A stretch of DNA of 8,493 nucleotides from Taibaiella sp. (lineage in GTDB: Bacteria; Bacteroidota; Bacteroidia; Chitinophagales; Chitinophagaceae): positions 9,316 to 17,808 of the forward strand of contig JACFNS010000010.1 of the NCBI GenBank assembly GCA_019454705.1, read 5' to 3'. Below are positions 1-5,079 of this stretch, in pieces; position 1 is the stretch's first letter, and each line of letters starts with the position of its first letter. Below the pieces are notes generated by a model that was not told where the DNA came from, made no database searches, and was given only the letters and a program-made list of their open reading frames with translations. The position numbers were made by a program, and so were the translations under genes.

Positions 1-562
1 GTACAAAATCGCCCTGGCTGCGGTGGTACTGTGCATTCACCAGGTGGTGCAGGAAACCGTTGCGGCCTATATTATCGCCCCGCTTGAATCGGATGATACC
101 ATTGGCGTACTCGGTGGGGTTACCCATACCATATATGCAGGATACGGACGCTACCACTATAATATCCCGCCGGCCGCTCAGCAGGTTGCTGGTGGCACGC
201 AGGCGCAGCTTGTCCAGCTCTTCGTTGATGGACAAGTCTTTCTCGATATACGTATCGCTGGTGGGGATGTAGGCCTCGGGCTGGTAGTAGTCGTAGTAGC
301 TCACGAAGTACTCCACCGCGTTATCCGGAAAGAACTGCCGGAACTCACCATACAACTGCGCCACCAATGTTTTGTTGTGCGTAATGACCAGGGTAGGCTT
401 TTGTACCTCCTGTATCACATTAGCCATAGTAAATGTCTTACCGCTGCCGGTAACCCCCAGCAGGGTCTGGAACTGCTCCCCCTCGTTGATGCCCTTTACC
501 AGTTCGGCAATGGCAGTGGGCTGGTCGCCGGCGGGCGGATACGGACGGTGAATTTTGAACAT
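1..562 (-). CDS. uvrB: UvrABC excinuclease subunit B, N-terminal part (cut by window edge)
   Basis: UvrB is the DNA-damage-verifying helicase-like subunit of nucleotide excision repair; it is loaded by UvrA and recruits UvrC. Translation from the ATG at 562-560 gives 187 codons before the window ends. The start reads [18 protein letters not shown], the usual UvrB opening with the Q motif (GDQP, residues 12-15). The Walker A GVTGSGKT is at 36-43, [10 protein letters not shown] at 61-70, and the aromatic beta-hairpin that inserts into [15 protein letters not shown], at 89-100. [21 protein letters not shown] follows a little further on, as in the family. UvrB is normally about 670 residues, so roughly 28% is present. 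The ATG at 562 is chosen because it matches family N-termini, although the frame stays open upstream to 922. No clear Shine-Dalgarno sequence is visible, as is usual in Bacteroidota. The probable promoter is the distant one at 1002-1031 or an unrecognised one nearer. Confidence 0.96.
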   Translation of the reverse strand, partial: MFKIHRPYPPAGDQPTAIAELVKGINEGEQFQTLLGVTGSGKTFTMANVIQEVQKPTLVITHNKTLVAQLYGEFRQFFPDNAVEYFVSYYDYYQPEAYIPTSDTYIEKDLSINEELDKLRLRATSNLLSGRRDIIVVASVSCIYGMGNPTEYANGIIRFKRGDNIGRNGFLHHLVNAQYHRSQGDFV

Positions 563-647
563 ACTTTGTAAAGTTCGGGAAAATTGCTGACCTCTCGTTG
601 GGCTAAATCTCGGAGATATGGAGCGAGAATTACCCCTTTCCCCTGGT

Positions 648-818
648 TTGTTAACTCGGTTATTGATGTCTTTTTCAATTGTCTCGTTGAGCTCACTGCG
701 TTCGGTTGTTAACCACATAGCTACATTTTGCATAGTTGGTTTAACTGATGACAATATTCCGACTTTGCAATTGATTGGCAATAAGCATGTTATACACGGT
801 TTGTTAACCTTTGTTAAC
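648..818. repeat. Four copies of TTGTTAAC upstream of uvrB
   Basis: The plus strand carries TTGTTAAC at 648-655, 706-713, 801-808 and 811-818. All are in the same orientation and each contains the palindrome GTTAAC. Three of the four are preceded by another T (TTTGTTAAC), and several are flanked by GG before and C or CTC after. The last two are exactly 10 bp apart, about one helical turn. Four copies of an 8-mer in 171 bases is far above chance, and they lie between the terminator at 854-877 and the uvrB start. This is the layout of an iterated protein-binding site; no regulator can be named from sequence alone. Confidence 0.5.
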
Positions 819-853
819 TCTGCACATGTTTTTTCGAGGAAAATACCCGGAAT

Positions 854-877
854 AAAAAACCCGCCTTGCGGGCGGGT
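854..877 (-). terminator. Strong intrinsic terminator on the minus strand
   Basis: On the minus strand, ACCCGCC (877-871) pairs perfectly with GGCGGGT (865-859) around a CGCAA loop. The T run at 859-854 begins with the last stem base. A 7-bp, G+C-rich stem with an immediate U tract is a textbook Rho-independent terminator. It lies between the promoter at 1002-1031 and uvrB, so it either ends a short independent RNA or acts as an attenuator in the uvrB leader. The A run on the plus strand shows it does not serve plus-strand transcription. Confidence 0.85.
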
Positions 878-997
878 GGATTGTGCAATATGGTTGTGGT
901 GATGGTGTCTTATTGTGGACATATGGTTATGGTTTATTCATGGTTGAATGTGCCGCAACTATTTGCGGAAGTATATAGCCCCACACGAGCGGGATTT
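854..997 (-). ncRNA. Putative short RNA or attenuator leader with His-codon run
   Basis: A consensus-like promoter (1002-1031) and an intrinsic terminator (854-877) define a predicted transcript of about 140 nt on the minus strand. The 5' part has a perfect 6-bp hairpin, CCGCAA (968-963) with TTGCGG (958-953), loop ATAG. The terminator contains a second copy of CCGCAA (871-866), so TTGCGG could pair there instead and compete with the terminator stem; this is a 1:2 / 2:3 / 3:4 arrangement. Between the two hairpins an ATG (922-920) opens a frame reading [14 protein letters not shown], with five His codons in six, directly before the terminator. Histidine-biosynthesis leader peptides look like this, but no his gene follows here; uvrB does. 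It may be a displaced his-type attenuator, a uvrB leader switch, or a stand-alone small RNA. The transcript ends are inferred from the signals. Confidence 0.5.
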
Positions 998-1001
998 ACA
1001 A

Positions 1002-1031
1002 CAAATGTACGTTAAAATAATGAAATAACAA
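1002..1031 (-). promoter_or_regulatory. Bacteroidota-type promoter, minus strand
   Basis: On the minus strand, TTG at 1031-1029 (within TTTTG) is followed after exactly 19 nt by TACATTTG at 1009-1002. This fits the Bacteroidota vegetative promoter (-33 TTTG, about 19-21 nt, -7 TAnnTTTG) with no mismatch in the -7 box. Transcription should start near 997-995 and run toward the terminator at 854-877 and uvrB. Confidence 0.65.
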
Positions 1032-1053
1032 AATATTAATTGGAATGTAACAA

Positions 1054-1140
1054 GCCTACAAGTCAGGAGATTTGACTCCACTAGGACGTAGGCGGAGCTA
1101 TGCCCAACGAGTGGTAAGGGGTTGCGAATGCCTCTACAGT
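1054..1140. repeat. Nested palindrome, possible dispersed intergenic repeat
   Basis: GCCTAC (1054-1059) pairs with GTAGGC (1088-1093). Inside it AGT (1061-1063) pairs with ACT (1080-1082), and GGAG (1066-1069) with CTCC (1076-1079) around an ATTTGA loop. Downstream to about 1140 the sequence stays more G+C-rich than the A+T-rich DNA on both sides. The layout resembles the extragenic repeats scattered through many Bacteroidota genomes. Only one copy is in this window, so repeat status is inference. A 63-codon minus-strand frame crosses it but has no support as a gene. Confidence 0.35.
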
Positions 1141-1223
1141 TTATTCTCATTATAAACGTGTACGAGATAGGCTGTGACCAAACCTCTCATTCGCTTAACT
1201 TTTACTTACAAATATAATTGGAG

Positions 1224-1231
1224 TATATTTG
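1224..1231 (+). promoter_or_regulatory. Probable -7 box for the ATPase-TOPRIM gene
   Basis: TATATTTG at 1224-1231 matches the Bacteroidota -7 consensus TAnnTTTG exactly and would give a start near 1237, about 23 nt before the ATG at 1260. The -33 region about 19-20 nt upstream (TTTAC around 1201) lacks a clean TTG, so the promoter is weaker than the one facing the other way at 1002-1031. Confidence 0.5.
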
Positions 1232-1259
1232 ATAGCCTCAATAATTTTAAATAAGACGC

Positions 1260-3149
1260 ATGACACAACAGGAAATAATTAACACACTAAATAAAATGGT
1301 AGAGACCATCCCTTATAATAGGCTTGGATATGAATTCCTTGAAGTTAATCAGAGTTGCTATGACGTATTAGACGAAACTCAACAAATTTGCGCTGACATT
1401 ATACCCATTCTATCTTCAAATTCAATTCCAGAAAATTACATAAAAACAATTTCAACATTTACAACTACAGCTCTTTCACAACTGTTTTTTAAAGATGAGG
1501 CGCTCTACAACGTGAAAAATGAGTCGCATAACAGATTAGGTTGGAAGACACATGTAGAACAACACGTTTCACCTAACTTAAGAACAACAATAAAGAAGTT
1601 AGAAATCACCGTTAAGCTATTCATTCAACTTAATTTCTTTTCTGACAATATAGTAGCCATTGGTGCTAATGGTAGTGGTAAATCAAGTTTATCAATCATC
1701 TTTAAGGAGATTTTGGGCAAGAATGGGGTGTCGATTTCTGCACAAAGAATTTTACTTATCCCAAAGTTAGAACATGTACAGAATACTACCGAGGCTAGTA
1801 AAACACTTAGAGAATATCAAACAAGGGATAAGACAAATAAAGATGATAATTATTCGTATCTAAACTCGGAATTCAGAGTTATACTGAATAATCTTATTGC
1901 CGAAAATGTTGCCTCAAATTCTCAATTCAGAAAAAAGGCACGAGAAGCTTATGATTCTGGCCACGCTATTCCCCCTCCTGAAATGACTAATCTAGAAAAG
2001 GCACTTATTCTTTGGAATGGACTAATCGAGCATCGGCGTTTGACATGCGAGGATGGTATAAATATTGTAGTACATACCCCAAACGGAGACACCTATCAAC
2101 CAGTAAAAATGAGCGATGGTGAAAAAGTAACATTATTCTTAATTGCACAGGCCCTACAAGCACCAAAAAATGGGTTTATAGTAATAGATGAACCGGAAAT
2201 TTATTTACACAAGGCTATTCTGAAAAAGTTGTGGGATAAACTTGAACAAGAGCGGAATGATTGCATTTTTATTTATTTAACACATGATCTAGATTTTGCA
2301 GCTAGTAGAATTAATTCAAAAAAACTATGGATAAAATCATTTAACCACCCTGACGAATGGATTTTTGAACCCCTCCCGACCGATGAACTGCCGGAAACAC
2401 TATTGATGGAATTGCTTGGAAGTAGAAAAACTATTCTATTCTGTGAAGGGGATAAAGGGTCTTTAGATGAACAAATATTAAATATTATATACCCAAACTT
2501 GACTATTACACCCGTTGGAAGTTGCTTCAATGTAGTAAACTATACTCGCGCCTTTAATAAGTTAAAAACGGCAACCACAACTGCAATAGGAATAATTGAC
2601 ACTGACTATCGAACGCCTGCTGAAATTCTACAGCTAAACGCAGACGGCATTTATAATTATAAAGTCGCAGAAATTGAAAATTTGCTTCTAGATGAAACTC
2701 TTTTGACATTGCTATCACAACAGCTAATGAAAGAAAAAACTGTGGTGGATGAATTAAAAGAAGCTTTATTGAACAAATTACATAGTGATAGAGAATTGAA
2801 TATTGCTCACTATATTAGCTCAAGAGTTAACTATACTTTTAAAGCATCTCATGTTGCAAAAGGCAACACCTCAGATGAGGTTAAGGATAATCTAATGGCA
2901 TTCAATGCTACGGTTAATATTGACGAGTGGTATGCTGAACGTGAAGCCATGTTGAATAATATTACAAACACTAAGAATTATCATCAAGCTATCTTAGCTT
3001 ACAACAATAAAGGCTTAAAAGGTCTCGCCAACAGAATATTCAAAATACATGACTTTACAGAATCAGCATTGAAACTATTGCAAAGAAATCAGGAAGCACA
3101 AAAAGCATTGAAAAAACATTTCCCACCCGAAATAGAATCTACAGCGTAA
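1260..3149 (+). CDS. Fused AAA/ABC ATPase-TOPRIM (DUF4435) protein, PARIS/OLD-like defence protein
   Basis: This 629-residue cytosolic protein has two parts. The ATPase half carries Walker A GANGSGKS (135-142), an ABC-signature-like MSDGEK (284-289), Walker B FIVIDEPE (306-313) and the H-loop THD (341-343). The insert between Walker A and the signature is long, as in SMC/OLD-type ATPases. From about 389 a TOPRIM-like domain of the DUF4435 type begins: KTILFCEGDKGSLDEQIL with the metal-binding Glu396, then PVGSCFNVVNYTRAFN (418-433), IIDTDY with Asp447 and Asp449, and EIENLLL (471-477). In PARIS the ATPase AriA holds the TOPRIM nuclease AriB, which is released when phage anti-restriction proteins are sensed and cleaves host tRNA. 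Fused single-gene forms are known, and this gene has that architecture. The assignment to PARIS rather than another OLD-like family is inference. It has its own promoter, no partner gene, and is visibly A+T-rich beside its neighbours, suggesting transfer. The ATG at 1260 fits the promoter; no Shine-Dalgarno sequence is seen. Confidence 0.82.
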   Translation: MTQQEIINTLNKMVETIPYNRLGYEFLEVNQSCYDVLDETQQICADIIPILSSNSIPENYIKTISTFTTTALSQLFFKDEALYNVKNESHNRLGWKTHVEQHVSPNLRTTIKKLEITVKLFIQLNFFSDNIVAIGANGSGKSSLSIIFKEILGKNGVSISAQRILLIPKLEHVQNTTEASKTLREYQTRDKTNKDDNYSYLNSEFRVILNNLIAENVASNSQFRKKAREAYDSGHAIPPPEMTNLEKALILWNGLIEHRRLTCEDGINIVVHTPNGDTYQPVKMSDGEKVTLFLIAQALQAPKNGFIVIDEPEIYLHKAILKKLWDKLEQERNDCIFIYLTHDLDFAASRINSKKLWIKSFNHPDEWIFEPLPTDELPETLLMELLGSRKTILFCEGDKGSLDEQILNIIYPNLTITPVGSCFNVVNYTRAFNKLKTATTTAIGIIDTDYRTPAEILQLNADGIYNYKVAEIENLLLDETLLTLLSQQLMKEKTVVDELKEALLNKLHSDRELNIAHYISSRVNYTFKASHVAKGNTSDEVKDNLMAFNATVNIDEWYAEREAMLNNITNTKNYHQAILAYNNKGLKGLANRIFKIHDFTESALKLLQRNQEAQKALKKHFPPEIESTA

Positions 3150-3244
3150 GTAACCGCATTGATAACCTTCGGGAAGTTCTCAAATCTACCCACCCTCTCA
3201 CAAACTGTGAACTATTGCCTATTTTAGCACAAATTTTCTGACAG

Positions 3245-3955
3245 ATGAATAAAGTAGTTGCCAACGCGGATGAGGCTATAAAAGATATAGAGTCGGGCAT
3301 GACACTAATGCTGGGTGGTTTTGGCCTGTGCGGCATACCTGAAAACTGTATTGCAGCCCTGGTGCGCAAAGGGGTGAACAACCTGACCTGCATATCCAAC
3401 AATGCGGGTGTGGACGACTTCGGCATAGGGCTGATGCTGCAACAGAAGCAGGTGAAGAAAATGATATCCTCCTACGTGGGCGAAAATGCAGAGTTTGAGC
3501 GCCAGTTGCTAAGTGGTGAACTGGAGGTAGACCTGGTACCACAGGGTACGCTGGCTACACGCTGCATGGCTGCGGGCTACGGTATGCCTGCGGTGTACCT
3601 GCTGGCAGGTGTGGGCACCGAGGTAGCCGAGGGTAAAGAGGTACGCAACTTCAATGGTAAAGACTACCTGCTGGAAGAGGCTTTTGACGCCGACTTCGCC
3701 ATAGTGAAAGCATGGAAAGGCGACAGGCTGGGCAACCTTATATACAAAGACACCGCGCGCAACTTCAATCCTATGATGGCGATGGCAGGAAAAATAACCA
3801 TTGCTGAAGTAGAAGAACTGGTAGAACCCGGCGAACTGGACCCGAACTATGTCCATACGCCCGGCATATACGTACACAGAATATTCCAGGGAAGTAATTA
3901 TGAAAAACGCATTGAACAAAGAACCGTGAGACCCCGCACCCCTAAAGGGGCCTGA
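3245..3955 (+). CDS. scoA: 3-oxoacid CoA-transferase, subunit A
   Basis: This is the alpha subunit of succinyl-CoA:3-ketoacid CoA-transferase, which moves CoA from succinyl-CoA to acetoacetate in ketone-body and short-acid use in the cytosol. At 236 residues it has family length. The glycine-rich [16 protein letters not shown] (21-36) is the CoA-binding signature. Further landmarks are [24 protein letters not shown] and [19 protein letters not shown], all typical. The segment [10 protein letters not shown] has Leu-Leu where the family more often has Thr-Pro or similar. The last nine residues, from VRPRTPKGA, are encoded by a CCCCTAAAGGGG repeat arm and probably are not ancestral. The partner subunit scoB follows after 55 nt. 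The ATG at 3245 agrees with the usual N-terminus; a possible poor -7 box (TATTTTAG, 3220-3227) lies just upstream. The alternative, an acetate/butyrate CoA-transferase (AtoD type), cannot be excluded. Confidence 0.93.
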   Translation: MNKVVANADEAIKDIESGMTLMLGGFGLCGIPENCIAALVRKGVNNLTCISNNAGVDDFGIGLMLQQKQVKKMISSYVGENAEFERQLLSGELEVDLVPQGTLATRCMAAGYGMPAVYLLAGVGTEVAEGKEVRNFNGKDYLLEEAFDADFAIVKAWKGDRLGNLIYKDTARNFNPMMAMAGKITIAEVEELVEPGELDPNYVHTPGIYVHRIFQGSNYEKRIEQRTVRPRTPKGA

Positions 3956-4002
3956 GATAGCGGGTATAACTAATTTATAACATAAAAAGCCCCTTTAGGG
4001 GT
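3938..4002. repeat. 14-bp inverted repeat between scoA and scoB
   Basis: ACCCCTAAAGGGGC (3938-3951) and GCCCCTTTAGGGGT (3989-4002) are perfect reverse complements separated by 37 A+T-rich bases. Each arm is itself a short hairpin (CCCCT..AGGGG). On the minus strand the right arm reads CCCCTAAAGGGGCTTTTT, like a terminator. This motif is a familiar intergenic repeat in Bacteroidota. The left arm codes for the end of ScoA and the right arm ends 8 nt before the scoB ATG, so the hairpin could influence scoA-scoB coupling. Confidence 0.75.
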
Positions 4003-4010
4003 TGGGGTAT

Positions 4011-4667
4011 ATGGCACTTAATAAAGAACAAATAGCACAAAGAATAGCCCGCGAGTTGAAAGACGGGTATTACGTGAACCTGGGCATAGGCATACCAACA
4101 CTGGTGGCCAACTATATACCGGAGGGTGTAAACGTGATATTGCAAAGCGAAAACGGGCTGCTGGGCATGGGGCCCTTTCCGTTCGAAGGTGAGGAAGACC
4201 CGGACCTGATCAACGCAGGCAAGCAGACCATCACTACTTTGCCCGGCTCTGTCTTCTTCGACAGCGCTATGAGCTTTGGCATGATTCGCGCCGGCAAGGT
4301 AGACCTGACCGTGCTGGGCGCTATGGAAGTAGCCGACAACGGCGACATAGCCAACTGGAAGATACCGGGCAAAATGGTGAAAGGCATGGGCGGAGCTATG
4401 GACCTGGTGGCTGCGGCCAAAAACATCATAGTAGCCATGCAGCATACCAACAGGGCGGGCGAAAGCAAACTGCTGCCCGAATGTACGCTGCCGCTGACGG
4501 GTGTGCGCTGCATTACCAAAGTGGTGAGCGACCTGGGCGTGTTTGATGTAACTGAAGATGGTTTCCGCTGTATAGAATACGCACCCGGTGTAACTATTGA
4601 AGAAATAAAAGCGAAAACAGCGGGCAGGCTGACGATTGCGGATGATGTAAAAGAAATGACTTTTTAA
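4011..4667 (+). CDS. scoB: 3-oxoacid CoA-transferase, subunit B
   Basis: This is the beta subunit of the same CoA-transferase, carrying the catalytic glutamate that forms the glutamyl-CoA thioester. Counting from the ATG at 4011 the protein has 218 residues, normal for the family. QRIARELKDGYYVNLGIGIPTLVANYIP (9-36) is the standard opening. The catalytic Glu47 lies in SENGLLGMGPFP (46-57), and DSAMSFGMIRAGKVDLTVLGAMEV and WKIPGKMVKGMGGAMDLV follow as expected. The ATG at 4011 is preferred over a TTG at 4002, which would add three residues read from the repeat arm. It ends with TAA at 4665-4667, and the ArsC-like gene begins 2 nt later, so the three genes form one operon. Together with ScoA it should form an A2B2 enzyme. 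Confidence 0.95.
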   Translation: MALNKEQIAQRIARELKDGYYVNLGIGIPTLVANYIPEGVNVILQSENGLLGMGPFPFEGEEDPDLINAGKQTITTLPGSVFFDSAMSFGMIRAGKVDLTVLGAMEVADNGDIANWKIPGKMVKGMGGAMDLVAAAKNIIVAMQHTNRAGESKLLPECTLPLTGVRCITKVVSDLGVFDVTEDGFRCIEYAPGVTIEEIKAKTAGRLTIADDVKEMTF

Positions 4668-4669
4668 GG

Positions 4670-5032
4670 ATGGGGACGGACAAAGAATACATCCTGTACC
4701 ATAAGCCCAACTGCTCCACCAGCCTGGAAACACTGAAAATGCTGAAACAACATGGCGTAAAGCCACAACTGCGCCTGTACCTCGAAGACCCGCCCACTCC
4801 TGCAGAACTGGATGAACTGCTGAAGAAAATGGGCAAGAGGGTAAAGAGCATCATCAGGACTAAAGAGCCACTGTACAAAGAAGAGTACGAGGGAAAGAAA
4901 CTGACTAAAAAGCAATGGCTGAAAATTCTTTCAGAGAACCCCATACTCATCAACCGCCCGATACTGATAAAAGGCCATAAAGCCATTATGGGCCGCCCAC
5001 CCGAGGCGGTGCTGGAACTGGTAGATGCATAG
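4670..5032 (+). CDS. arsC: ArsC/Spx-family thioredoxin-fold protein (arsenate reductase-like)
   Basis: This 120-residue cytosolic protein matches the glutaredoxin-dependent ArsC family, which reduces arsenate using one catalytic cysteine. YHKPNCSTSLETLKML holds Cys15 in the position of E. coli ArsC Cys12. The three anion-binding arginines correspond to Arg63 (IIRTKEP), Arg96 (INRPIL) and Arg109 (MGRPPE), equivalent to Arg60, Arg94 and Arg107. All four key residues are therefore present. The length is slightly under the classic 140 residues, as in the shorter YffB-like or Bacteroidota members. The ATG follows the scoB stop by 2 nt and AAGGA overlaps that stop, indicating translational coupling. 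No ars operon (arsR, arsB, acr3) is nearby, so a general redox role in this operon is as likely as arsenic resistance. Confidence 0.85.
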   Translation: MGTDKEYILYHKPNCSTSLETLKMLKQHGVKPQLRLYLEDPPTPAELDELLKKMGKRVKSIIRTKEPLYKEEYEGKKLTKKQWLKILSENPILINRPILIKGHKAIMGRPPEAVLELVDA

Positions 5033-5057
5033 CCTATATTCCTCTTTAGGGTAAGAT

Positions 5058-5079
5058 TTACTATTTTTAATAATAGTAA
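5058..5079 (+). promoter_or_regulatory. A+T-rich hairpin abutting the start codon of the 5079 gene
   Basis: TTACTATT (5058-5065) and AATAGTAA (5072-5079) form a perfect 8-bp stem with a 6-nt loop (TTTAAT). The stem ends on the A of the ATG at 5079. It covers the ribosome-landing region, though with only one G-C pair it would be weak in RNA. It could equally be a palindromic protein site or chance in A+T-rich DNA. Confidence 0.3.

Larger units (their letters stand above)
563..922 (-). other. Open frame continuous with uvrB, probably untranslated leader
   Basis: Reading the minus strand from an ATG at 922-920, there is no stop codon in the 120 codons up to the uvrB ATG, in the same frame. The first stop further upstream in this frame is the TGA at 940-938. 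The translation begins [14 protein letters not shown], runs through an intrinsic terminator hairpin, then continues as low-information sequence rich in Asn, Thr, Ser and Lys. It does not resemble any UvrB extension I know, and UvrB homologues start at the 562 position. I read it as the uvrB leader/promoter region that happens to be open, but at this base composition such a long open frame is uncommon by chance. Its first part could be a leader peptide. Confidence 0.4.

Noticed and set aside
23..571. 182-codon open frame on the plus strand opposite uvrB
   Set aside because: It mirrors the coding strand of uvrB, whose motifs are unmistakable; the Val/Gln/Gly-rich translation has no family features.
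618..902. 94-codon plus-strand frame upstream of the defence gene
   Set aside because: It overlaps the terminator and the TTGTTAAC repeats and has no promoter or recognisable domain; possible partner protein considered, but nothing supports it.
854..1140. tRNA, tmRNA or CRISPR in the gene-free region
   Set aside because: No cloverleaf with a CCA-end pattern or T-arm GTTCGANNC, and no regularly spaced repeats with unique spacers; the four TTGTTAAC copies are too short and irregular.
959..1150. 63-codon minus-strand frame over the leader promoter and the palindromic repeat
   Set aside because: It crosses a promoter and a structured repeat, has no ribosome site or motif, and is best explained by chance.
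1180..3205. Short direct repeats flanking the A+T-rich island as a target-site duplication
   Set aside because: Only weak matches such as CCTCTCA near 1184 and CCCTCTCA near 3193 were seen; too short and not at clear boundaries.
3220..3227. Promoter for scoA at TATTTTAG
   Set aside because: It misses the TTTG end of the -7 box and no good -33 element is at the right distance; noted only within the scoA entry.
3975..4766. 263-codon open frame on the minus strand across scoB
   Set aside because: It is antisense to the strongly supported scoB and the start of the ArsC-like gene, has no recognisable motifs, and its composition (rich in His, Phe, Tyr, Cys) is that of a shadow frame.
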